DNA from: an uncultured Polaribacter sp.
GTDB taxonomy: Bacteria > Bacteroidota > Bacteroidia > Flavobacteriales > Flavobacteriaceae
Assembly: GCF_947501385.1 (NCBI RefSeq)
Contig: NZ_CANMVP010000034.1
Coordinates: 1 to 39,355, forward strand
DNA length: 39,355 bases
Direction: 5' to 3'
The position numbers were made by a program, and so were the translations under genes. Under the pieces are notes generated by a model. That model saw only the letters and a program-made list of their open reading frames with translations. It had not been told where the DNA came from and made no database searches. This document shows positions 9,241 to 16,163 of the stretch, in pieces. Position 1 is the first letter of the stretch, and each line of letters begins with the position of its first letter.

Positions 9241-9618
9241 ATGCCAGACATTAAATTAAAATACTCTGATGAAGATTTACAAGAGTTTAAAGAAATTATA
9301 GAGAAAAAAATTAAAAGAGCAGAAGAAGACTTAGCTTTGTTACAAAGTGCTTATAAAAACGATGCCAATAATGGTACAGATGATACGTCGCCATCATTTA
9401 AATCTTTTGACGAAGGTTCTGAAGTAATGAGCAAAGAAGCAAACGTACAGTTAGCCATAAGACAAGAAAAATTTATACGCGATTTAAAGAATGCTTTGTT
9501 GCGTATAGAAAATAAAACCTATGGTATCTGTAGAGTTACTAGAAAATTAATACAAAAAGAGCGTTTAAGAATAGTGCCTCATGCAACGTTAAGCATCGAA
9601 GCAAAACGCAAACAATAA
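9241..9618 (+). CDS. DksA/TraR family protein lacking the zinc-binding cysteines
   Basis: A 125-residue protein with an N-terminal coiled coil (residues ~8-45 and 62-92) and the C-terminal TraR/DksA segment YGICRVTRKLIQKERLRIVPHA. In DksA this segment holds a C4 zinc finger; here only one cysteine remains (C in YGIC). DksA-type proteins enter the RNA polymerase secondary channel, and the acidic tip between the helices (NGTDDTSP) could play the part of the DksA loop; that is inference. It starts 4 bp after ileS, so it is probably cotranscribed and perhaps translationally coupled, and it ends before a strong terminator. Confidence 0.85.
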   Translation: MPDIKLKYSDEDLQEFKEIIEKKIKRAEEDLALLQSAYKNDANNGTDDTSPSFKSFDEGSEVMSKEANVQLAIRQEKFIRDLKNALLRIENKTYGICRVTRKLIQKERLRIVPHATLSIEAKRKQ

Positions 9619-9628
9619 TATTTATTTT

Positions 9629-9678
9629 AAAAGCTTTCTCTTAAATTTTTAAGTAGAAAGCTTTTATTTATTCTTTTT
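9629..9678 (+). terminator. Strong intrinsic terminator of the ileS-dksA-like operon
   Basis: AAAAGCTTTCT (9629-9639) pairs perfectly with AGAAAGCTTTT (9655-9665), with an inner CTTAAA/TTTAAG stem in the loop, followed by a T-rich tract. The symmetry would also allow termination on the opposite strand. Confidence 0.85.
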
Positions 9679-9727
9679 TAAAACCTAAATTCTTTAGGTA
9701 AAACACTACGTATAGATTTTTATGCTG

Positions 9728-10375
9728 ATGAAAAAAATATTTATTGTTTTTCTATTCTTATCACTTTCATCAACAATCTATTCTCAAAAAACAGCGACTA
9801 AAAAGTTTCAAAGCGCATTTAAAGAAGTAAGTATTTCTACAATGGGTTTAGATAATTTTATTTTAGAAAATTCAGGTACTGAGTTTATTGAAATCATCTT
9901 ACGTGCAGAAAACCCCAACAAACAGCACATTGTAGTAAAAGAAGTTAATGGTGAAACCGTCATAAAATTTAACATTCCTACATTTAAAAGGGAAGAAAAA
10001 ATCTTTCGAAAATACATTACAAAAAGACTAAAAAGAGCTGCTGCAATTCTTAAAATTCCAAAAAACACAAACGTTTCTATTTTTGGTGAAGAGATTCATA
10101 TCTCTTCAAAAAGTTATCATGGCAATTTGAGAATTTTTATAGAAAATGGTATTGTGAAGTTAGATACTATTCAACAAAATTTAGAATTAAAACTCTATAC
10201 AGGTAATGTATTTGCAACGCTTAAAAAAACGCATGTAGATGTAATTTCTAATAGTGGGAAAATTAAAATTGATGGAATGCTCTACCACAAAAAATATCAA
10301 AAAACAGCTATTTCGACACCTAGAGAAGTATCAATTATTACTAAAAAAGGGAATATTTTCTTAACACACAGATAA
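9728..10375 (+). CDS. Uncharacterised secreted protein
   Basis: A 215-residue protein with a clear signal peptide (MKKIFIVFLFLSLSSTIYSQ) and then a lysine-rich, beta-strand-rich chain (VSIFGEEIHISSKSYHGNLRIFIENG, LKLYTGNVFATLKKTHVDVISNSGKIKIDG). The repeated short strands resemble a small right-handed beta-solenoid such as the DUF4097-type putative adhesins, but I cannot assign a family. No lipobox, no T9SS tail. ATG codons at 9722 and 9728 are both possible; 9728 gives the normal signal peptide. It has its own upstream terminator and sits 43 bp before lspA. Function unknown. Confidence 0.75.
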   Translation: MKKIFIVFLFLSLSSTIYSQKTATKKFQSAFKEVSISTMGLDNFILENSGTEFIEIILRAENPNKQHIVVKEVNGETVIKFNIPTFKREEKIFRKYITKRLKRAAAILKIPKNTNVSIFGEEIHISSKSYHGNLRIFIENGIVKLDTIQQNLELKLYTGNVFATLKKTHVDVISNSGKIKIDGMLYHKKYQKTAISTPREVSIITKKGNIFLTHR

Positions 10376-10390
10376 ACACAATAATATTGT

Positions 10391-10398
10391 TATTTTTG
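10391..10398 (+). promoter_or_regulatory. Candidate -7 element of lspA promoter
   Basis: TATTTTTG is an exact match to TAnnTTTG. It overlaps the in-frame GTG at 10398 and would start transcription near 10403, which favours ATG 10419 as the lspA start. No clear -33 element is visible. Confidence 0.45.
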
Positions 10399-10418
10399 TG
10401 AGCACAAATTCAAAAAAA

Positions 10419-11036
10419 ATGTCAAAAAAGAAGCTGGCAATTCTTACCATATGCATCGCAATTATTTTAGATCAAGTTATAAAAATCTATGTAAAAACAC
10501 ACTTTGTTTTAGGTGAAGAATTCGTGGTTTTCGAGTGGTTTAGAATTCACTTTACAGAGAATAATGGGATGGCCATGGGTTTTGAGTTTGGTGGAAAAGC
10601 AGGAAAACTTTTTTTAACTTTATTTAGAATTGTGGCAGTAGGTGCAATTATTTATTGGTTAGCGGGTACAATCAAACGAAAAGTGCACAATGCAGTTGTA
10701 ATTGCCATTTCTTTGATATTTTCTGGCGCAGTAGGTAATATTATAGATTCTGTTTTTTACGGAATTATTTTTGATGATTCGAATCATAAAGTAGCCACAC
10801 TTTTTGCAGACAAACCTTACGGAGAATTGTTTTATGGAAAGGTTGTAGACATGTTCTATTTTCCCTTATGGCAAGGTGTTTTACCAGACTGGATTCCTTT
10901 TGTGGGAGGAGAATTTTTTACTTTTTTTCAATATATTTTTAACCCTGCAGATGCTTTTATAAGTATTGGTGTTGCCTTGTTGTTTTTTTTTAGCAAGCAA
11001 GCATTTCCTAAAGAAGAGAAACAGCTAAAAGCATAA
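10419..11036 (+). CDS. lspA: Lipoprotein signal peptidase (signal peptidase II)
   Basis: A 205-residue inner-membrane aspartyl protease that removes signal peptides from prolipoproteins after lipidation of the cysteine. Conserved blocks are all present: LDQVIK at the first transmembrane helix, ENNGMAMG, GAVGNIIDSVFYG with the first catalytic Asp, KVVDMFYFPLW with the second, and FNPADAFISIGVALLF in the last helix. It is longer than the E. coli enzyme because of a loop (IIFDDSNHKVATLFADKPYGELFYG) between the two catalytic segments, which is usual in Bacteroidota. An in-frame GTG at 10398 would add seven residues but lies in the -7 promoter element. Lipoprotein substrates are encoded in this window at 25278 and 29834. 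Confidence 0.95.
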   Translation: MSKKKLAILTICIAIILDQVIKIYVKTHFVLGEEFVVFEWFRIHFTENNGMAMGFEFGGKAGKLFLTLFRIVAVGAIIYWLAGTIKRKVHNAVVIAISLIFSGAVGNIIDSVFYGIIFDDSNHKVATLFADKPYGELFYGKVVDMFYFPLWQGVLPDWIPFVGGEFFTFFQYIFNPADAFISIGVALLFFFSKQAFPKEEKQLKA

Positions 11037-11067
11037 TCTTTAGTATCTTTAAAGAAAGTTTTATAAA

Positions 11068-11664
11068 ATGCGCTTTCTAAAATACATTGCTATATTTTTA
11101 TTGGGTTTTTTAATTGCAAAGTTTTGGTATGCCCCAAAAATTGAAAATCACAAACAAGAAGAAATTCAGGTGGTGGTAAACTCTATTAAAAATCTTCGAA
11201 AATTAGTAGTCTCTAGTGGTACGTTCTCTGAAGTATACAATTATTCTGATTCTAAAAAATACTTTTACAACTATTTATCTTTCGATAAAAAAGCTATTGT
11301 TACTGTAAATGCAACGGTTGAGGTTGGGTATGACTTATCTCAATTAGAAATACAAATAGACAGTTTAGAGAAGAAAATTTACATTAACAAAATACCAAAA
11401 GAGGAAATTACCATTGCGCCCGATATAAAGTATTTCGACTTGCAACAAAGTTCGTTCAATACTTTCTCGAAAACGGAATTGAATAAGATCAACGAAAAAA
11501 GTATCGAAAAAATAAAAGAAACTATTGAAATTACCGATTTAAAAAAGAAGGCAAAAGTACGTTTTTTTAAAGAAATTTCTAAAATTTATCAGCTTTCTGC
11601 CATTTACAATTGGCAAGTTGTAGACAATACAAAATCAGATTTTTTAGAAGCGTTTAAAGAGTAG
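11068..11664 (+). CDS. DUF4230 family membrane-anchored protein
   Basis: A 198-residue protein with one N-terminal membrane segment (YIAIFLLGFLIAKFWY) and a soluble region matching the DUF4230 pattern: VVNSIKNLRKLVVSSGTFSEVYNY, then a conserved beta-rich block (KKAIVTVNATVEVGYDLSQLEIQIDSLEKKIYINKIPKEEITIAPDIKYFD) and a C-terminal amphipathic helix. The family has no established function. It lies 31 bp after lspA in the same direction and may be cotranscribed. Its stop is only 18 bp from the convergent response regulator gene, and I see no hairpin between them. Confidence 0.8.
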   Translation: MRFLKYIAIFLLGFLIAKFWYAPKIENHKQEEIQVVVNSIKNLRKLVVSSGTFSEVYNYSDSKKYFYNYLSFDKKAIVTVNATVEVGYDLSQLEIQIDSLEKKIYINKIPKEEITIAPDIKYFDLQQSSFNTFSKTELNKINEKSIEKIKETIEITDLKKKAKVRFFKEISKIYQLSAIYNWQVVDNTKSDFLEAFKE

Positions 11665-11682
11665 TTTTTATCTAAAAATAAA

Positions 11683-12363
11683 TCAATCGAAGTCTGGTGA
11701 AACTTCAATCAATCTTTTTTGAATTCCATAAATAACCAAACCAGCAACATTTTTAGAGGCTGTTTTTAATAACAAACTATTTCTATGGCCTTCTACTGTT
11801 CTTGGACTTATAAATAATCTACCTGCAATTTCTGAGGTTGTTAATTGTTCACATAAAAGCTCTAAAACATCTTTTTCTCTTCTAGAAAGGTGATTGTTGT
11901 TTAATTGTGCTTTTATCTTTTTTCCACTGGAAGAGTGTGCGTTTTCATTGATAATATCCATTACATGATCATCATAATAATAGCCATATTTAAACACTTG
12001 GTTTATGGTTTTTACAACCACTTTTGGTGAGGTGTTTTTTAACAAATAAGAAGACGCTCCAAAATCAATCATACTCGTTATAAAAGATTTGTTATTATAA
12101 CTGGTAAGTGCAATAATTTTTATGTCTTTATGCTTTCTATGAATCATTTTTGTAGCTTCAATACCATCTAACACAGGCATTTTTAAATCCATTAAAATAA
12201 CATCTGGTAATTGATCTGTACTGTCAATAAAATCTAGTAATTTTTGACCATTATTTGCTTCAAAAACAACATTAAAATTTTCTTGTTTTTCAAGAATAAA
12301 ACGGATGCCTTCTCTAAAAAGCTGTTCGTCATCTATAATTGCTATGTGTATTTGGTGATTCAT
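11683..12363 (-). CDS. NarL/LuxR-type response regulator
   Basis: A 226-residue two-component regulator. Receiver domain ~5-125 with acidic pocket D11-D12, phospho-acceptor D59 in VILMDLKMP, conserved Thr (ALTSY) and Lys (YLLKN). C-terminal LuxR/GerE helix-turn-helix ~150-215 (LSRREKDVLELLCEQLTTSEIAGRLFISPRTVEGHRNSLL). Its start lies inside the 3' end of the kinase gene (35-bp overlap), so the two are translationally coupled and form a cognate pair. Such pairs regulate transcription; the stimulus and targets cannot be read from the sequence. Confidence 0.93.
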   Translation of the reverse strand: MNHQIHIAIIDDEQLFREGIRFILEKQENFNVVFEANNGQKLLDFIDSTDQLPDVILMDLKMPVLDGIEATKMIHRKHKDIKIIALTSYNNKSFITSMIDFGASSYLLKNTSPKVVVKTINQVFKYGYYYDDHVMDIINENAHSSSGKKIKAQLNNNHLSRREKDVLELLCEQLTTSEIAGRLFISPRTVEGHRNSLLLKTASKNVAGLVIYGIQKRLIEVSPDFD

Positions 12364-13156
12364 TTTCGAGGGAAATTAAAATATTAAAACCTTTATTAAT
12401 AGCACTTTTTAAATGCATTTTTCCTTGCAGAATTGCTACTCTGTTTTCTATATTGGTTAGCCCTAACCCTTTTTTAGACAACGTTTCTTCTACATTAAAA
12501 CCAATACCATTGTCAGAATACTCAAAAATAAAACTTTGTTTTCTTTCCTCAAAATTTAAATCTATTTTTGTGGCTTTGCCATGTCTAATAGAGTTGTTAA
12601 TTAATTCTTGTAAGATTCTAAATAAGTGCAACTCTCGCTGGCTAGATAAGCTCTCTTTTACATAATGTACCGTATAAGAAATAGTTACTTTTTTGCTACT
12701 ATTAAAATCGTCACACAATTCTTCAATAGCTGGTTTTAAGCCTAATTTACTCAATACAGGTGGTAATAAATTGTGTGCAATTTTTCTAGCGCTTTGCAAA
12801 CTCTTGTGTGTAATTTCTAATATTTTTTTATTGATGAATAGGGTTTCTGTAGCATCTAAACTGCCATCAATTAATAGGTTTGCATTTAAGTTGATTACAT
12901 TTAGTTTAGAGCTAATGTCATCATGCAAGTCTTGTGCAATTCTTGTACGTTCGTTTTCTTGGGTAACAATAATTGCTTGTATGCTCTCTTTTTGATGGTT
13001 GATAACCAACGTCTTTTTCTCTAATTCTTTTGCAATTATTTTTTTTCGAGAAACAAAAAAGAAGCCCAATAAAGCTGCTGCCATTAATAGTAAAACTAAA
13101 ACGGCTGTAATGATAATTACAATAATTTGGTTTTCTTCGGAAAAAAGACTTTCCAT
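12329..13156 (-). CDS. Sensor histidine kinase (HisKA_3 / HATPase_c)
   Basis: A 275-residue NarX/DesK-class kinase. One membrane segment at residues ~11-35, a coiled coil to ~68, the dimerisation/phosphorylation helix with ENERTRIAQDLHDDISSKLN (phospho-His H78), then HATPase_c with N box ELINNSIRHGKA, G1 box YSDNGIGFN and G2 GLGLTNIENRV. Only ~10 residues precede the membrane helix, so there is no periplasmic sensor; the signal must come through the membrane, the coiled coil or a partner. The membrane protein encoded just upstream (13834-13196) is a candidate partner, an inference. Overlaps the response regulator by 35 bp. Confidence 0.92.
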   Translation of the reverse strand: MESLFSEENQIIVIIITAVLVLLLMAAALLGFFFVSRKKIIAKELEKKTLVINHQKESIQAIIVTQENERTRIAQDLHDDISSKLNVINLNANLLIDGSLDATETLFINKKILEITHKSLQSARKIAHNLLPPVLSKLGLKPAIEELCDDFNSSKKVTISYTVHYVKESLSSQRELHLFRILQELINNSIRHGKATKIDLNFEERKQSFIFEYSDNGIGFNVEETLSKKGLGLTNIENRVAILQGKMHLKSAINKGFNILISLENESPNTHSNYR

Positions 13157-13195
13157 TTTAGAGGATTCAGTTTATAGAAACCAAAGATACTATAT

Positions 13196-13834
13196 TTATG
13201 ACTTTAATTTTTTTAGTCTAAAGTTTTTATACCATTCTAAAGAGATTAGTAGCTGATAAACAATGTAAAGAGATGCATTAAAAAGCCAAATAATTAATTT
13301 GATATCAGATTTTAAATTTCCTGCAATAAAAATTAATGTGCTGCATAAAATATAAAGAAATAAACCCGAATTCAGGTAAATAAATTTCTTATTTGAACTA
13401 TCTAATCTTCTGATTAAAAAAATAAAACTATAAACAATTAAAGGGATAGAAGTAATTAAAACCTCAAAAATATTATGTTTAAAAAAGGTTTCTGGTAAAA
13501 ATGAATAGTAAATACCTAAGGAAACAAGTACCAAAACTAAGTATATTTTTATAATATTCGAAAGCAATATATTTTTAAATTCTCTCAAGAAAAAAAAACT
13601 TAGAAATATAATTTGACCGATAAAATAGAAATGGGTAAAATAAAGATTTGGTATTTTACGACTATTAAGATAAGACATACTAAGTTGTATAACTAAAACA
13701 TATAATAGGTAAAATGCTATAATTTTAAAAGCTACCGTTTTTTTACGATAGCTTTTAAAAAAAAGAAATATATTAATAACTAAAATAATATTACCTAAAT
13801 TGGCAATAAAATTGATAATTTCTTTCAACTCCAT
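13196..13834 (-). CDS. Uncharacterised multi-pass membrane protein
   Basis: A 212-residue, very hydrophobic protein with about seven predicted membrane helices (for example IILVINIFLFF, IIAFYLLYVLVIQLSM, FYFIGQIIFLSFFF, IIKIYLVLVLVSLGIYY, LFLYILCSTLIFIAG, IIWLFNASLYIVYQLLISL) and short basic loops (KSYRKK, C-terminal RLKKLKS), giving a positive-inside pattern. I recognise no family. It lies one base after the stop of the upstream gene and ~40 bp before the kinase, so it is cotranscribed with the two-component pair. Because the kinase has no extracytoplasmic sensor, this protein could supply it; that is inference from position only. Confidence 0.7.
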   Translation of the reverse strand: MELKEIINFIANLGNIILVINIFLFFKSYRKKTVAFKIIAFYLLYVLVIQLSMSYLNSRKIPNLYFTHFYFIGQIIFLSFFFLREFKNILLSNIIKIYLVLVLVSLGIYYSFLPETFFKHNIFEVLITSIPLIVYSFIFLIRRLDSSNKKFIYLNSGLFLYILCSTLIFIAGNLKSDIKLIIWLFNASLYIVYQLLISLEWYKNFRLKKLKS

Positions 13835-13835
13835 T

Positions 13836-14204
13836 TTAGCCGTTTAATGGACTAGAATCATCACATAAATCTGGACAGGGTTGAGTTGCGTCAAAAATTC
13901 TACCACTATCGTCATCTAAGGTTTCACCATCTTTAGAAGAAATCATATCTTTTCCTTGTGCATTTACGCCAACAATAATTAGTTTTTCTGTAAAAACTGT
14001 TTCACCTTCAATAATTTGTTTTTCAACACCAATATAGCCACGTACGCTTGCAACACCTGGTTCTTTTGTTACCTCTTGTAAATCGATTAAAGGAATATTA
14101 AATGCTCTACAATGTTGATGATCATTATAAGAATCTTCCATTTTACGCCATCTCTTAGTCCATCTTTTAGCTTTCTTTAAAGTAATTGTGTTTTTTTCTG
14201 CCAT
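13836..14204 (-). CDS. Uncharacterised soluble protein, first gene of the kinase/regulator unit
   Basis: A 122-residue soluble protein with no signal peptide. It has a basic N-terminus (KKAKRWTKRWRKMEDSYNDHQHCRAFNIPLIDLQEV), a central strand-rich part (VRGYIGVEKQIIEGETVFTEKLIIVGVNAQGKDMI) and an acidic Cys-containing tail (RIFDATQPCPDLCDDSSPLNG). One Cys-His cluster (HQHC) and two Cys in CPDLC could bind a metal. I do not recognise the family. It is followed after one base by the membrane-protein gene, hence the same transcript as the kinase and regulator. Confidence 0.7.
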   Translation of the reverse strand: MAEKNTITLKKAKRWTKRWRKMEDSYNDHQHCRAFNIPLIDLQEVTKEPGVASVRGYIGVEKQIIEGETVFTEKLIIVGVNAQGKDMISSKDGETLDDDSGRIFDATQPCPDLCDDSSPLNG

Positions 14205-14358
14205 AATTAATTAAGTTTGGTAAATAAATAAGTTTGTTTAGGTGATAAATTTAACTAAAAATATAAGAAACATGGTAAGATTAAAAAGTTTTTAGAATTT
14301 TACTTTTTTCATTTCTATTTTTCTAAGAAGATCTTATTTCTGCATGTTTAAAAATGCG

Positions 14359-14366
14359 TAATTTTG
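14359..14366 (+). promoter_or_regulatory. -7 element directly before uvrC; possible leaderless mRNA
   Basis: TAATTTTG is an exact TAnnTTTG match ending four bases before the uvrC ATG. With the usual spacing the transcript would begin at or next to the ATG. No TTG is seen at the -33 position. Confidence 0.45.
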
Positions 14367-14370
14367 TGGC

Positions 14371-16161
14371 ATGCCTGCATCCTTAGAACTTCAAATACAA
14401 ACCTTACCAAATACACCCGGAGTATATCAATTTTTTGATAAAAACGAGGTTATTATTTATGTTGGTAAAGCGAAGAATTTAAAGAAAAGAGTTGCTTCTT
14501 ACTTTACAAAAAATCACGATAGTGGCAAAACAAGGGTTTTAGTAAAAAACATTGTACAAATAAAGCACATTGTAGTAAATACAGAAACAGATGCTTTACT
14601 ATTAGAAAACAACCTGATTAAAAAATACAAACCCAGATATAATGTTTTATTAAAAGACGATAAAACCTACCCTTGGTTGTGTATCAAAAAAGAACGTTTT
14701 CCGAGAGTTTTTTTAACGCGAAGGGTTATCAAAGATGGCTCAGAATATTTTGGGCCCTATACATCTGTTAAAACGGTAAGAATTTTATTAGATCTTATCA
14801 AAGAATTGTATGCTTTACGAACCTGTAAGTACGATTTAAGCGCACAGAAAATTAATGAAGGAAAATACAAAGTCTGTTTAGAATATCATTTAGGAAACTG
14901 CAAAGGACCCTGCGAAGCTTTAGAAACCGAGACTCATTATGACAATTCTATCAAAGAAATTAGAAATATCATCAAAGGAAATTTTAAAGAAAGTTTAGAT
15001 CATTTTAAACAATTGATGTTCGATTATTCTGAAAAGATGGAGTTTGAAAAAGCGCAGAAAATAAAAGAAAAACTAGACAGGTTAAACAATTATCAAGCAA
15101 AAAGCACCATTGTAAATCCGTCTATAAATAATGTTGATGTATTTTCTATCATTTCTGATGAAACACATGGATATGCAAATTTTTTAAAAATTTCTAACGG
15201 TGCTATCATTCAATCTCATACTACAGAAATTAAGAAAAAATTAGACGAGTCAGACAAAGAATTGTTAGAATTGTTTATTGTTGAAATAAGACAGCGTTTC
15301 AACTCACAATCTCCAGAAATTTATGTTCCATTTAAAGTGAATTTAGGTGAAATTGTAAAAGTAACCATCCCAAAATTAGGCGATAAAAAAAGAATTGTAG
15401 AGCTCTCTGAAAGGAACGCCAAATATTACCGACAAGAACAATTCAAACAAATTAAAATTGTTGATCCAGACAGACACGTAAAAAGAATTATGGCGCAAAT
15501 GAAAAAAGATTTGCGTTTAAGTGTAGAACCGCGTCATATCGAATGTTTCGATAATTCGAACATTCAAGGGACGCATCCTGTGGCAGCGTGCGTAGTTTTT
15601 AAAGATGGGAAGCCGAGTAAAAAAGATTATAGACATTACAATATAAAAACCGTTGTTGGGGCAGATGATTTTGGTTCTATGGAAGAAGTGGTTTACAGAA
15701 GGTACAAGCGTTTGTTGGCAGAAGATGAACCCTTGCCACAACTTATTATTGTAGATGGTGGAAAAGGACAATTATCGTCTGCCTTAAAAAGTTTAGAGAT
15801 CTTGGGTTTACGTGGTAAAATTGCCATTATTGGAATTGCAAAAAGATTAGAAGAAATTTATTACCCAGACGATCCCATACCGTTGTATTTAGACAAAAAG
15901 TCTGAAACGTTAAAAATAACGCAGTATTTAAGAAATGAAGCACACAGATTTGGGATTACGTTTCATAGAAATAAAAGGAGCAAAAGTGCCATAAAATCTG
16001 AGTTAGAAGAAATTCCTGACATTGGTACGCAGACAATTACAACATTATTGCGTAAATTTAAATCTGCAAAACGGGTTAAAGAAGCTTCATTAGAAGAATT
16101 AAAAGAAGTAATAGGCAACTCTAGAGCTCTAAAAGTGCATAATTTTTACCATAAAAAATAA
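14371..16161 (+). CDS. uvrC: Excinuclease ABC subunit C
   Basis: A 596-residue nucleotide excision repair nuclease that makes both incisions around a lesion held by UvrB. Domains in order: GIY-YIG endonuclease ~14-90 (PGVYQFFDKNEVIIYVGKAKNLKKRVASYF); Cys-containing segment (CKYDLS, CLEYHLGNCKGPC); UVR motif ~215-245 that binds UvrB (FDYSEKMEFEKAQKIKEKLDRL); the RNase H-like 5' nuclease (HIECFDNSNIQGTHPVAACVVF, IIVDGGKGQLSSA); and a C-terminal helix-hairpin-helix region ending HNFYHKK. Length and motifs are normal. ATG 14371 gives the expected N-terminus; the promoter element sits unusually close. The patatin gene begins 2 bp after the stop, indicating an operon. Confidence 0.97.
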   Translation: MPASLELQIQTLPNTPGVYQFFDKNEVIIYVGKAKNLKKRVASYFTKNHDSGKTRVLVKNIVQIKHIVVNTETDALLLENNLIKKYKPRYNVLLKDDKTYPWLCIKKERFPRVFLTRRVIKDGSEYFGPYTSVKTVRILLDLIKELYALRTCKYDLSAQKINEGKYKVCLEYHLGNCKGPCEALETETHYDNSIKEIRNIIKGNFKESLDHFKQLMFDYSEKMEFEKAQKIKEKLDRLNNYQAKSTIVNPSINNVDVFSIISDETHGYANFLKISNGAIIQSHTTEIKKKLDESDKELLELFIVEIRQRFNSQSPEIYVPFKVNLGEIVKVTIPKLGDKKRIVELSERNAKYYRQEQFKQIKIVDPDRHVKRIMAQMKKDLRLSVEPRHIECFDNSNIQGTHPVAACVVFKDGKPSKKDYRHYNIKTVVGADDFGSMEEVVYRRYKRLLAEDEPLPQLIIVDGGKGQLSSALKSLEILGLRGKIAIIGIAKRLEEIYYPDDPIPLYLDKKSETLKITQYLRNEAHRFGITFHRNKRSKSAIKSELEEIPDIGTQTITTLLRKFKSAKRVKEASLEELKEVIGNSRALKVHNFYHKK

Positions 16162-16163
16162 CA

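Noticed and set aside
10398..10400. GTG as start of lspA
   Set aside because: It overlaps an exact -7 promoter element; ATG 10419 gives the usual N-terminus.
12339..13256. Three plus-strand open frames opposite the kinase gene
   Set aside because: They are shadows of the HisKA_3/HATPase_c coding sequence, with no recognisable domains.
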